A DNA stretch of 21,475 nt from an uncultured Oscillospiraceae bacterium (GCA_934591705.1 CAKTPM010000023.1:1-21475), one strand, 5' to 3'. Positions 14,823 through 21,475 are shown, numbered from the stretch's first letter. Notes: generated from the letters alone by a model not told the origin. A program made the numbers and translations.

Positions 14823-15044
14823 CTATCGCGGCCATCTGCCGCCGCGCGGCAGGCCCAGCAGGTAATCGGCGCTGACCCGGTAGTATTGGCAAAGCCGCTT
14901 GAAGTGCCGCAGCGGCAGCTCGCTGGCGCCCCGCTCATAGCGGGCATACATCGTCTGCGAGGTACCCAGGATCTCTGCCACCTCCCGCTGCGTCAGGTCG
15001 TTATCCTCCCGCAGGTCGCGGAGCTTTTTCATGATCTCCTTCAT
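14823..15044 (-). CDS. Small XRE-family helix-turn-helix regulator
   Basis: A 73-residue protein that is essentially one Cro/CI-type DNA-binding domain: LRDLREDNDLTQREVAEILGTS (about 8-29, helices 1-3) and the recognition segment QTMYARYERGASELPLRHFKRL, ending with the common YRVSADYLLGL. No ligand or oligomerisation domain is present. AGGAGG lies 10 nt before the ATG. A hairpin terminator ends only a few bases before that site, so the gene either depends on read-through from the microprotein gene or has a promoter hidden in the hairpin region. Its targets are unknown. Confidence 0.88.
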   Translation of the reverse strand: MKEIMKKLRDLREDNDLTQREVAEILGTSQTMYARYERGASELPLRHFKRLCQYYRVSADYLLGLPRGGRWPR

Positions 15045-15063
15045 AATCGGCCGCCCTCCTTAT

Positions 15064-15102
15064 AAAAAGCTCTCCGTGCCCGGCGGGCACGGAGAGTTTT
15101 TT
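15064..15102. terminator. Hairpin between SPLTG microprotein and XRE gene
   Basis: A 12-bp perfect stem CTCTCCGTGCCC/GGGCACGGAGAG (15070-15081, 15085-15096) with a three-base loop. A-runs and T-runs flank it on both sides, so it reads as a terminator in either direction. The relevant direction is minus, ending the microprotein transcript. Confidence 0.82.
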
Positions 15103-15110
15103 GCATGCAA

Positions 15111-15293
15111 TTATTTTTTCTTCTTCATCACGATCAGCACCACCACAACGGCGACCAGGGCGACACAGATCATAGCGATCCACAGCCCCATATGGCTGCT
15201 GTCGCCGGTAAGGGGGCTTACGAATGCCAGGGCCGGAACGGCACACAGCAAACAAACAACAAGTGACAAAAGGGCGGATGCGATTTTCTTCAT
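15111..15293 (-). CDS. Microprotein: signal peptide joined to an SPLTG sortase sorting signal
   Basis: Its 60 residues consist of an N-terminal signal peptide (1-23, ending in ALA), then FV, then SPLTGD (26-31), a hydrophobic segment GLWIAMICVALVAVVVVLIVM (about 36-56) and KKKK. That is the order of a cell-wall sorting signal: LPXTG-like pentapeptide, membrane span, positive tail. If signal peptidase cuts after Ala23 and a sortase after Thr29, only a six-residue peptide FVSPLT would be anchored. The conserved TGDSSHMGLWIA context is like SPKTGD-type sorting signals of clostridia. TAGGAGG precedes the ATG. It follows the M23 hydrolase gene by 39 nt, so the two are probably co-transcribed. It could instead stay in the membrane as a small two-span protein. 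Confidence 0.75.
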   Translation of the reverse strand: MKKIASALLSLVVCLLCAVPALAFVSPLTGDSSHMGLWIAMICVALVAVVVVLIVMKKKK

Positions 15294-15332
15294 GATGTTC
15301 TTGCCTCCTATTTTCTCTCAAATTTCTGTCTG

Positions 15333-17114
15333 TCAGGAAAGGTACTTCAGCGGATCCACATAGGTGCCGTTGAGGCAGATCCGGAAGTCGCAGTGGTTGC
15401 CGCTGGAGATGCCGGTGGAGCCCATCCGGGCGATCTGCTGGCCCTTATGGACCTGGGCGCCCACGGAGACGGTCAGGGAGCTGTTGTGGCCGTAGGTGGT
15501 CACATAGCCGTTGCCGTGATCGATCTTCACGGTGTAGCCCAGGCCGCTGACCCACCCGGCGGTGATGACGGTGCCGCCGTCAGAGGCATAGATGGGAGTG
15601 CCGTAGCCGTTGGCGATGTCGATGGCCGCATGGTAGGAGGAGGCACCGCGGATACCGGTGTTGCGGTAGCCGAAGTAGGAGGTGATGATGCCGTTGCAGG
15701 GCCAGCGGAAGCTGCCGGTGGGGAACCAGGAGGGCCTGGTCTTGGTGCCGGTGAGCTGCTGCTCGGTGACCGGCTCGAGAAGGGTCACAGAGGACACCAC
15801 GGAGCGCTCGGTCTCCTCGCCGTTGATCAGCGTGACATTGGCCACGATGTCCGCCTTGCCGTAGCTGCCGGCGGACACGATCTTATAGTCGCCCTGGTAC
15901 ATGGAGCTGTCCTCGGTGTACTCCACCTCGTAGGGGATGCTCTGGACATAGCTCTGCTGCTCCACATTCACTACCGTCAGGTAGGGCACGGCGTTGGAGA
16001 TGGTCAGCACATCGCCCACGGTCAGCACCTTCCAGTTGTAGCCGGGGTTCATGGCCTTCAGCTGGTCGTAGGTGATGCCGTATGCATCGGCGATGCTCAG
16101 CGGGGCGTCGCCGGCCTTCACGGTGTAGGTAACGGCGCCCTCCTTGGTCTCGTTAAGGAGCTCGGCGATGTAGCCGAGATTCATTACATACTCGTTGGAC
16201 ACATATTCCTGGCGGATCTCCACCTTCTCTGTGAAGTAGCTCTCCACGGTGTTGGCGCTGGTATAGTTCTCCTTGAGCTGCTCTAAGAGCTCCTCCAGGG
16301 CGCCGGGGTAGGTGGTGGCGGCGATGGGCTGGTCGTCCACATAGAGGGTGTAGGCGTAGGTCACCTCGTCTAACTGCCGGGAGAGGTTCTTGGTGAAGGT
16401 CTCCCGATCCACCATGCTGCCCCGGGGCACCACCTGCAGGGACTCATTGAGCAGGGACTCGTCCACGGCATAGGCCATGTTGCCCAGGGTCTTGCGGGTG
16501 ACATCCTCCAGCAGGGAGATGGTGCGGTCCACCACGCCGATGCCCCCCACGGTGCCCAGGTCGTAGCCGTTGTAGCTCACGGAGGTGCCCACGGTATAGA
16601 AGGACAGCGCGGCGGTGACGCACACGATGGCCAGAGCGCCGCTCAAAAAGGCGGCGGGGTGCAGCCGGACCTTTTCCCCCCAGAGGTGGAAGCGGTTGGC
16701 GAGCTTCGTCCGCTGGCTGCGCCACCGGGCCTTGCGGCCCTCCCGGTTCTCCACCACATGGGGCAAAATGCCCGCGGCAAAGAGGGCGAACTGTACGATG
16801 ACGGAGTTGGACTCCGGAAACTGGTGATGGGAGCTGGCGCTGCGCCGGGCGATGACCGGCGCGGTGGCCTCCTCCCCCACGGGGTTGGACCTGTGGTGCT
16901 GCCGGGCATTGCGGAGAATGTGCCGGGCGCTTTCCAGCCGGGATCTGAGCGTGTGGGCGGAGGCGGGCTTTTTCGCCTTGCGGCGGGCCCGGTCGGAGGA
17001 GAGATAGTGCCGCCATGCTTTTAAGTTGTCGAGCCACTGGTTCCAGATCTGCGAAAGCGTCAGCTTGTCGCGGTTGGCATCCGGCGCCAGGCGGCTGTTT
17101 GGCTTATTACTCAT
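15333..17114 (-). CDS. Membrane-anchored LysM-G5-M23 cell-wall endopeptidase
   Basis: Predicted peptidoglycan hydrolase or its regulator. Numbered from the ATG at 17114 (593 residues): a basic cytosolic N-terminus (1-150) with one extra hydrophobic patch near 105-120, a membrane span at about 156-176, a helical region, a LysM domain (about 329-373), a G5 domain (about 376-456) and an M23 peptidase domain (about 475-593). Peptidase residues are His495 and Asp499 in SSYHAAID, His543 in TTYGHNSS and His574 in GNHCDF. The usual HxH is HCD here, with Asp576 at the position of the last zinc-ligand His. The ATG at 17114 is preferred over GTG at 17126 because AGGTGA lies 9 nt upstream of the ATG. Promoter and WalR-like repeats lie upstream. 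Confidence 0.88.
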   Translation of the reverse strand: MSNKPNSRLAPDANRDKLTLSQIWNQWLDNLKAWRHYLSSDRARRKAKKPASAHTLRSRLESARHILRNARQHHRSNPVGEEATAPVIARRSASSHHQFPESNSVIVQFALFAAGILPHVVENREGRKARWRSQRTKLANRFHLWGEKVRLHPAAFLSGALAIVCVTAALSFYTVGTSVSYNGYDLGTVGGIGVVDRTISLLEDVTRKTLGNMAYAVDESLLNESLQVVPRGSMVDRETFTKNLSRQLDEVTYAYTLYVDDQPIAATTYPGALEELLEQLKENYTSANTVESYFTEKVEIRQEYVSNEYVMNLGYIAELLNETKEGAVTYTVKAGDAPLSIADAYGITYDQLKAMNPGYNWKVLTVGDVLTISNAVPYLTVVNVEQQSYVQSIPYEVEYTEDSSMYQGDYKIVSAGSYGKADIVANVTLINGEETERSVVSSVTLLEPVTEQQLTGTKTRPSWFPTGSFRWPCNGIITSYFGYRNTGIRGASSYHAAIDIANGYGTPIYASDGGTVITAGWVSGLGYTVKIDHGNGYVTTYGHNSSLTVSVGAQVHKGQQIARMGSTGISSGNHCDFRICLNGTYVDPLKYLS

Positions 17115-17152
17115 GGAATGTTTCACCTATCATTATAGATTTCTCACCCCTT

Positions 17153-17181
17153 ATCATACTGTCAAAGGGCTGATTCGTCAA
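17153..17181 (-). promoter_or_regulatory. Promoter of the M23 hydrolase unit
   Basis: On the minus strand, TTGACG (17176-17181), exactly 17 bp, then TATGAT (17153-17158), 38 nt before the ATG at 17114. Confidence 0.65.
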
Positions 17182-17208
17182 GTAAACGATTTGTAAACGG
17201 AATGTGAA
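17181..17208. promoter_or_regulatory. Three WalR/PhoP-like direct half-sites
   Basis: On the plus strand AGTAAA (17181-17186), TGTAAA (17192-17197) and TGTGAA (17203-17208), each separated by 5 bp, giving an 11-bp period. This fits the WalR pattern TGTWAH-N5-TGTWAH, or TTHACA repeats of PhoP read on the minus strand, with one mismatch in the outer sites. The array abuts the -35 box of the wall-hydrolase gene. Confidence 0.5.
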
Positions 17209-17212
17209 CGGC

Positions 17213-17242
17213 CCAAAAAAGCGGGCAATAGGGGGATTTGCC
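17213..17242 (-). terminator. Possible weak terminator after the Cof-type phosphatase
   Basis: On the minus strand GGCAA/TTGCC (17238-17242 with 17224-17228) around a C-rich loop, followed within 3 nt by six T. The stem is only 5 bp. Confidence 0.35.
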
Positions 17243-17273
17243 GGGAAAATGCGGATATTTTCCGAAAAAGCCG

Positions 17274-18122
17274 TCAATAGAGGGCGTCTATCTCGCCGAT
17301 CATGGCGGCGATGGCGTCCTCCCGACAGTCCGGGAGCCGGTGGAGTCCCGGTAGCTGCAGCACGCTCTCGATGGCGTTGGCCGGGGCGAAGGGAATGCGG
17401 CTGAAGCGTAGCATGGGGATGTCGTTGGCGTGGTCGCCCACGCAGTAGACATGGGCCCGCTCGATGTCCAAAAGCTGGGCGAGCTTCTCCACCATGCCCC
17501 CCTTGTTGGCCCCCTTCACCGTGAGCTCCAGCAGGTAGTTGGAGCTGGGGATGATCTCATAGCCGCCGGCCCAGGGCCGGGAGCGGACAAAGCGCTCCAG
17601 CTCAGCCAGCTCCGGGGCGTCGATCTCAAAGAGGGCCTTGCTGATGGGGGAGGGGATCTCCGCCATGGAGGCCGCCGTCTGCGTGGGGGAGTGGGTCAGG
17701 TGCTCGTGGCGGGCGGTGAGGGCGTTGGGCTGCAGGGCGTGGATGGTGTTGTCGTCGTGGTAGATCTCGCAGGCCGCCCGGGGATAGGCCGCCAGCACCT
17801 CCTCCACATGGCCGCGGACTGCCTCCGGCAAAAAGGCGGTATAGAGATAGGTCCCTTTGGCATAGTCATAGATGGCGGCGCCGTTGAAGAGCACCGTGGG
17901 CCCGTTCATAGGCAGCCCCCGGCGCACGGCGTCAAAGGCCGGCAGAGCCCGGCCGGTGGCCACGGAGAAGGTGCCGCCCTCGGCCATGAAGTACTCGATG
18001 GCCGCCCGGTTTCCTGCGGACAGATGCGGCATGTCGCCGCCGCTGCGCAGGGCGGACTCGGTAAAGACCATGGTGTTGTCGTAGTCGCTGGCGATGAGGA
18101 CGCCTTCAAACTTTTTCCTCAT
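17274..18122 (-). CDS. Cof-type HAD-IIB phosphatase
   Basis: A 282-residue sugar-phosphate or nucleotide-type phosphatase of the Cof family. Motif I is DYDNT (13-17), with Asp13 as nucleophile and Asn where most members have Gly. Motif II is ATGR. Motif III Lys is in KGANKGG, and motif IV is VGDHANDIPML with the metal-binding Asp pair. The mixed alpha/beta C2 cap lies between motifs II and III. Its ATG overlaps the stop of ricT in an ATGA, indicating translational coupling. The substrate is unknown, and the link with ricT and holB may be only positional. Confidence 0.9.
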   Translation of the reverse strand: MRKKFEGVLIASDYDNTMVFTESALRSGGDMPHLSAGNRAAIEYFMAEGGTFSVATGRALPAFDAVRRGLPMNGPTVLFNGAAIYDYAKGTYLYTAFLPEAVRGHVEEVLAAYPRAACEIYHDDNTIHALQPNALTARHEHLTHSPTQTAASMAEIPSPISKALFEIDAPELAELERFVRSRPWAGGYEIIPSSNYLLELTVKGANKGGMVEKLAQLLDIERAHVYCVGDHANDIPMLRFSRIPFAPANAIESVLQLPGLHRLPDCREDAIAAMIGEIDALY

Positions 18123-19432
18123 GCCTGCTCACCGCCGCTGCTGGGCTTGCCGCTCCGGCGGCGTCCCCGATAGCGGGGCCGCTTCCGGGGCGCCTCGGCG
18201 CCGGGGGCGTGCTCCGGCTTGGGGGCGGCGGGTGTCTGGGGCGCCGCCGGAGCGGCCTGGCCGCCACCCGGCTTTGCGCCTCTTCTTCTCCGATGGGAGC
18301 CGCCGGCGGGCTTTCCGCCCTCCTTCTGGGGGGCGGGCGGCTTCTCCTTGGGCGGCTTGGACGGCTTTGCCTCCTTTGCCTCCCGGGTCTCCTTGGGTGC
18401 CTCGGCGCCGGCGGGCTTTCCGCCCCGGCGGCCGCGGCCGCCCCGGGAGCGGCGGCGGGAGGGGCGCTCCCCCTCGGGGGCCGGCGCCTGGGGCTCTCCG
18501 GTGAGGCCGGTGCCCTCAAAGGCGGCGATCATGCTGGGGAGGGCCAGGGTGTCGGGCTCGGTCTCCTCCACATAGCGCTCCGGCCAGTGGGCGGGCACCT
18601 CGATGCCCTCCCGGCTGCCCTTGCCGCTGCGCAGCACGCACACCTCGCAGTTGTGGTAGCACCGGGGGGGCTCCGTGCGGCCGTCCAACCGGACATTCAC
18701 GGTCTCCTTGAGCACATTGACATCGTTCACATTCCCCGGCCCGTCAGGTGTCACCACGAAGGACTCCGGCTTGGGCAGGTGCTTGAGGGCGTCCTCATAG
18801 GCGTCCTGCTCATATTTCAGGCAGCACATCAGCCGCCCGCAGGTGCCGGAGATCTTGGCGGGGTTGAGACTCAAGCTCTGGGTCTTGGCCATCTTGATGG
18901 ACACGGGGATGAAGTCGTCCAAAAACTGGCTGCAGCAGAAGGGCCTGCCGCAGATGCCCAGGCCGCCGAGCATCTTTGCCTCGTCCCGGACGCCGATCTG
19001 CCGCAGCTCGATGCGGCTGCGGAACACGCCGGCCAGATCCTTCACCAGCTCCCGGAAGTCCACACGGCCGTCCGCCGTGAAGAAAAACAGGATCTTGCTG
19101 CCGTCAAAGCTGCACTCCACCCGTACCAGCTTCATCTCCAGGCCGTGCCGGGCGATCTTCTTCTGGCAGATGGCGAAGGCCTCCCGCTCCCGGCCGCGGT
19201 TATAGTCGGCGGTGCGGCGGTCATTCTCCGTGGCCAGGCGCAGAACGCTGCGCAGGGGCAGCACCACGGTCTCGTCGGGGACCTCATGGTTGCCCTCGGT
19301 GCACCGGGCGAATTCCGGGCCCTGGGCGGTGTCCACGATCACATCCTCTCCGGCGGAGATGACCAGCTCGCCGGGGTCAAAATAATAGTCCTTTGTGCCG
19401 CTGCGAAAGCGGACGGAAACAACGCTTGTCAT
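18119..19432 (-). CDS. ricT: RicT (YaaT), PSP1-domain RNase Y regulator with basic tail
   Basis: The family forms the Ric (Y) complex with RicA and RicF, carries iron-sulfur clusters, and directs RNase Y to polycistronic mRNAs. The PSP1 core spans about residues 1-300. Its cysteine groups are Cys161, Cys166, Cys167 (GICGRPFCC) and Cys198, Cys203, Cys204 (GTCGRLMCC), plus Cys258, Cys262 and Cys265 (CYHNCEVC). Residues about 312-437 form a Lys/Arg/Pro/Ala/Gly-rich disordered tail with SRRRSRGGRGRRGG and similar clusters. The protein is thus 437 residues, against about 275 in Bacillus. The holB-ricT order is conserved in Firmicutes. The start overlaps the holB stop by 4 nt, and the stop overlaps the phosphatase start. 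Confidence 0.92.
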   Translation of the reverse strand: MTSVVSVRFRSGTKDYYFDPGELVISAGEDVIVDTAQGPEFARCTEGNHEVPDETVVLPLRSVLRLATENDRRTADYNRGREREAFAICQKKIARHGLEMKLVRVECSFDGSKILFFFTADGRVDFRELVKDLAGVFRSRIELRQIGVRDEAKMLGGLGICGRPFCCSQFLDDFIPVSIKMAKTQSLSLNPAKISGTCGRLMCCLKYEQDAYEDALKHLPKPESFVVTPDGPGNVNDVNVLKETVNVRLDGRTEPPRCYHNCEVCVLRSGKGSREGIEVPAHWPERYVEETEPDTLALPSMIAAFEGTGLTGEPQAPAPEGERPSRRRSRGGRGRRGGKPAGAEAPKETREAKEAKPSKPPKEKPPAPQKEGGKPAGGSHRRRRGAKPGGGQAAPAAPQTPAAPKPEHAPGAEAPRKRPRYRGRRRSGKPSSGGEQA

Positions 19433-20274
19433 TGGATAACCTCCTCGATATCGGAAAGCATGGCGCCCAGTACAAGGCCCACGCCGGCATTAAGATCAAA
19501 GTCCCGGCAGGCGCTCTCAAGGATGCCGCACAGCCGGTACAGCGCCGGGGCCTCCAGGGCCTGGGCCAGCGCCTGGGCGGCATCGCCGGTCTGCGGCCGG
19601 GGGGCATATTTTTCCCGCAGGGCCAGGGCGCTCAGATCCAGGGCGCCCTGCAGGGCGTCCTGCAGCTGGATGCGCTTGAGCTTTTGGTTCTCCCAGCCCG
19701 TCAGGGTCTGGGCCAGGGCGGGCCCGCTGCGCCGGGCGATGACCTGGCACAGCTCCTCCGCCTGGGCGTTTGGAGCCGCCTCCCCGGCGCCGTCTATGTG
19801 CCACAGGGCGCAGCGGGAGCGCACCGTGGGCAAAAGGGCCTGGGAGGTCCGGGCGCAGAAAATAAAGGCGGCATAGCCGGGACCGTCCTCCAAGAGCTTC
19901 AGGAGCACATTCTGATCCCGCTCCGTCAAAAGGGCGCTGTCCGGAAAGATGAATATCTTCCGGGCCCCCTCGTTGGGCCGCAGGTACGCCTCGCTGCGCA
20001 CCTCGCGCACAATGTCCACGGCGATGTTTTTGTGCTCCGGATCCCGGACCCAGAGCACATCCGGGTGGATATCGGCGGCCGCCTTGCGGCAGCTGCTGCA
20101 GTGCAGGCAGGGACGGCGGCCCGGGGCGGTGCACAGGTGGGCCATGGCGGTAAACCGGGCGGCCTCCGCCAGATCGCCGCTGCCGCAGAGAATGATGGCG
20201 TGGCCCAGGGCGCCCTGGGCCGCGGCCCGGGAGACGCGGGCCTTCCATGTGCTGTTTTGCGGCGTTTCTTCCAC
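19429..20274 (-). CDS. holB: DNA polymerase III delta' subunit
   Basis: Clamp-loader subunit that holds the gamma/tau ring around delta when the sliding clamp is loaded. From the GTG start it has 281 residues. The AAA+ fold is recognisable, but the P-loop is degenerate (CGSGDLAEAAR, no GKT), as expected for non-ATPase delta'. A zinc module has Cys48, Cys56, Cys59 and Cys62 (CTAPGRRPCLHCSSC). Conserved segments include ARKIFIFPDSALLTERDQNVLLKLLEDGP and TVRSRC in place of the SRC arginine motif. The GTG at 20272-20274 is chosen because AGGAGG (20283-20288) lies 8 nt before it. The ATG at 20299-20301 would add nine residues and has no clear site. It is first in the unit holB-ricT-phosphatase. 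Confidence 0.92.
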   Translation of the reverse strand: MEETPQNSTWKARVSRAAAQGALGHAIILCGSGDLAEAARFTAMAHLCTAPGRRPCLHCSSCRKAAADIHPDVLWVRDPEHKNIAVDIVREVRSEAYLRPNEGARKIFIFPDSALLTERDQNVLLKLLEDGPGYAAFIFCARTSQALLPTVRSRCALWHIDGAGEAAPNAQAEELCQVIARRSGPALAQTLTGWENQKLKRIQLQDALQGALDLSALALREKYAPRPQTGDAAQALAQALEAPALYRLCGILESACRDFDLNAGVGLVLGAMLSDIEEVIQ

Positions 20275-20282
20275 GCGGCTCG

Positions 20283-20288
20283 CCTCCT
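20283..20288 (-). promoter_or_regulatory. Ribosome binding site that fixes the holB GTG start
   Basis: AGGAGG on the minus strand, 8 nt before GTG at 20274. It would fall inside the coding region if the ATG at 20301 were used. Confidence 0.65.
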
Positions 20289-20328
20289 CCCCTGCGGACA
20301 TACCAAGCCCAGTTTATAAATCTTTAGG

Positions 20329-20358
20329 ATTATATCATAAATGTAGGGCATGTAGCAA
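20329..20358 (-). promoter_or_regulatory. Promoter of holB-ricT
   Basis: On the minus strand, TTGCTA (20353-20358), 18 bp, then TATAAT (20329-20334) preceded by TGA, an extended -10. It lies 55 nt before the GTG start. Confidence 0.65.
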
Positions 20359-20406
20359 GTAAAAATCCGGATTCTTTCCGGAAAAGTCAAAAAACCGGGA
20401 GGGACT

Positions 20407-20967
20407 ATGGTACTGATTTATGGCTCCGGCGGCTTTGAGACCTATCTCCGGGCGCTGGAAAAAGAGGGCCTGCAGGGGGAGGTATCCCTGGAGCGGGAGC
20501 GGGGGTATGGGGCGCTTTTGCTGCCCGGCGGCGGGGATATCCCGAATGTGCTTGACCGCCGGGAGCGGGAGATGATAGAATGCTTTTTGAAGGAGGGGCG
20601 TCCCATCCTGGGCATCTGCCGGGGGATGCAGGCGCTGAATGTGTATTTCGGCGGCACCCTCCACCCCCGGATCCGGGGCCACCAGGCCCCCGGCGGGGAT
20701 CTCTGGCACCCGGTGGAGGTGCTGCCGCCGCTGTGTGAGCGGATGGCGCCCTGCCCCCGGGTCAACAGCAATCACCACCAGGCGGTAAAAGCCCTGGGCT
20801 TCTCCCTGCGCGTGGCGGCCCGGGCGGCGGACGGCACCGTGGAGGCCCTGTGCCACACGGCCCTGCCGGTCGTGGGGGTGCAGTGGCACCCGGAGCGGAT
20901 GGGAGAGGCGGGCCGGGGCATTTTCCGCTGGCTGAAGGAGGCAATGGCGTATGAAGGGCGTTCGTGA
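20407..20967 (+). CDS. Class I glutamine amidotransferase-like (gamma-Glu-GABA hydrolase family)
   Basis: A 186-residue peptidase C26-type hydrolase. The nucleophile elbow is GICRGMQ with Cys71, and the partner pair is His161 and Glu163 in VQWHPE. The early motif LLLPGGGDIPN is typical of PuuD-like enzymes that hydrolyse gamma-glutamyl bonds, and VNSNHHQAVK is a family block. It is shorter than PuuD (about 240-250 residues), mainly at the N-terminus, where the first Rossmann strand is compressed. GGGAGGG precedes the ATG. Its 3' end overlaps the Smr gene by 17 nt. The physiological substrate is unknown. Confidence 0.88.
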   Translation: MVLIYGSGGFETYLRALEKEGLQGEVSLERERGYGALLLPGGGDIPNVLDRREREMIECFLKEGRPILGICRGMQALNVYFGGTLHPRIRGHQAPGGDLWHPVEVLPPLCERMAPCPRVNSNHHQAVKALGFSLRVAARAADGTVEALCHTALPVVGVQWHPERMGEAGRGIFRWLKEAMAYEGRS

Positions 20968-21295
20968 ACTGAATCTGGAGCTGGGCATGCCCTCGGCGGC
21001 GGAGGCCGTGGAGCGCCTGCGCCGGGATATGGCCTCTACCCGGCAGCTTCGCCAGCCGGTGATGAAGATCATCCACGGCTACGGCTCCTCCGGCCGGGGC
21101 GGTAAGATCCGCACCGCCGTGCGCAGACACCTCCGGGAGGAGCTGGCCCAGGGGCGGGTAAAGGCCGTGATCCACGGTGAGGATTTCTCTATCTTCTCCG
21201 AGACCACGCTTCTGGCCTTCCGGCTGTGCCCTGCTCTGCGGGAGGATCGGGACCTGGAGCGGAGCAACGGCGGCGTGACCTTCCTGGTGCTGTAG
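20951..21295 (+). CDS. Smr-domain (small MutS-related) protein
   Basis: A 114-residue single-domain protein. The Smr core is seen in LNLELGMPSAAEAVERL (about 7-23) and KIIHGYGSSGRGGKIRTAV (about 39-57), the HGxG motif of Smr nucleases, then a C-terminal strand ending in GGVTFLVL. Smr domains nick or cleave nucleic acid, often RNA. The DLHG-like first motif is weak here, so activity is uncertain. It overlaps the amidotransferase gene by 17 nt and uses AGGAGG within that gene, so the two are coupled. It is not the MutS2 type, as no ATPase is attached. Confidence 0.78.
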   Translation: MKGVRELNLELGMPSAAEAVERLRRDMASTRQLRQPVMKIIHGYGSSGRGGKIRTAVRRHLREELAQGRVKAVIHGEDFSIFSETTLLAFRLCPALREDRDLERSNGGVTFLVL

Positions 21296-21341
21296 GGAAC
21301 CGGGGGGAAGGGAAAACTTCGGCACTTTTTGATATTTTGTC

Positions 21342-21371
21342 TTGACATGGACGGAGCTGCTGTGCTATCAT
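21342..21371 (+). promoter_or_regulatory. Promoter of tRNA-Gly
   Basis: Consensus TTGACA (21342-21347), 18 bp, then TATCAT (21366-21371) preceded by TGC as an extended -10. It ends 29 nt before the tRNA. No clear terminator was found between the Smr gene and this promoter. Confidence 0.7.
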
Positions 21372-21400
21372 AGCAAAGCTGACGAAATGCGGAAGGAAAC

Positions 21401-21475
21401 GCGGGTGTAGCACAATGGCCAGGGCACCAGCCTTCCAAGCTGGGGATGCGGGTTCGATTCCCGTCACCCGCTCCA
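21401..21475 (+). tRNA. tRNA-Gly(TCC)
   Basis: A 75-nt cloverleaf ending at the last base of the window. The acceptor is GCGGGTG/CACCCGC with discriminator T and an encoded CCA. The anticodon stem CCAGC/GCTGG closes loop CTTCCAA with anticodon TCC, reading GGA/GGG. The T arm is CGGGTTCGATTCCCG. Confidence 0.96.

Noticed and set aside
17132..17165. TTGACA plus TATAAT on the minus strand upstream of the M23 gene
   Set aside because: The boxes are 22 bp apart, too far for sigma-A. The overlapping TTGACG-17-TATGAT pair fits better.
17204..17404. Plus-strand frame of 66 codons between the M23 and Cof-phosphatase genes
   Set aside because: It overlaps the phosphatase gene end and the regulatory region, and has no ribosome binding site.
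18209..20319. Plus-strand open frames of 555 and 308 codons opposite ricT and holB
   Set aside because: They mirror the GC-rich codons of two clear genes on the minus strand, with no ribosome binding site or recognisable domain.
20366..20380. CCGGA-TTCTT-TCCGG hairpin before the amidotransferase gene
   Set aside because: Only a 5-bp stem, and no gene is transcribed into it from the side that has the T-run, so it is not called a terminator.

Overview
The window is GC-rich chromosomal DNA, about two thirds G+C by eye, except for a few AT-rich patches. It looks like a low-copy housekeeping region of a clostridial Firmicute, most likely a gut Oscillospiraceae relative. The grounds are the lspA-rluD, mutS-mutL-miaA-hfq, yggS-sepF-divIVA and holB-ricT gene orders, strong AGGAGG ribosome binding sites, and SPxTG-type wall sorting. 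The family-level placement is inference from gene order and composition.

Layout. Positions 1-768 hold the catalytic part of a tyrosine recombinase, cut by the window edge; it is probably the right end of an integrative element. Next come two minus-strand tRNA genes, Ser(CGA) and Val(GAC), each with its own hairpin terminator, and between them a 41-nt stretch resembling the 5' half of another tRNA-Ser. From 1317 to 2694 the minus strand carries lspA and rluD. A back-to-back promoter region near 2730-2796 then fires rightward into a compact series of closely spaced genes of about 10.5 kb: miaB, mutS, mutL, miaA, hfq, a HlyD-like membrane-anchored protein, yggS, sepF and divIVA, ending at a hairpin at 13312-13338. 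The series mixes tRNA A37 modification (MiaA then MiaB), mismatch repair (MutS/MutL), RNA chaperoning (Hfq) and septum/pole proteins (SepF, DivIVA).

Rightward genes continue with a HAD phosphatase and an RNHCP zinc-ribbon protein. The latter has a 5' leader with a possible 12-codon peptide and mutually exclusive pairings around its ribosome binding site. A bidirectional terminator at 14783-14817 ends this half.

The right half is mostly minus strand. One unit is a membrane-anchored LysM-G5-M23 wall hydrolase, a 60-residue protein that is little more than a signal peptide plus an SPLTG sorting signal, and a small XRE regulator. The hydrolase promoter is abutted by three 11-bp-spaced WalR/PhoP-like half-sites. 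The other unit is holB, ricT (with a long basic disordered tail) and a Cof-type HAD phosphatase. The plus-strand end has a small class I glutamine amidotransferase, an Smr-domain protein and a tRNA-Gly(TCC) ending at the last base.

The region is mostly ordinary core genome. The most unusual signals are: an abrupt tract of about 117 bp at roughly 30% G+C inside yggS, containing a near-consensus sigma-A promoter aimed at sepF/divIVA; the RNHCP leader; the almost domain-free sortase-signal microprotein; the WalR-like array; and the tRNA-Ser relic beside the integrase. No CRISPR array, insertion sequence or origin was seen.
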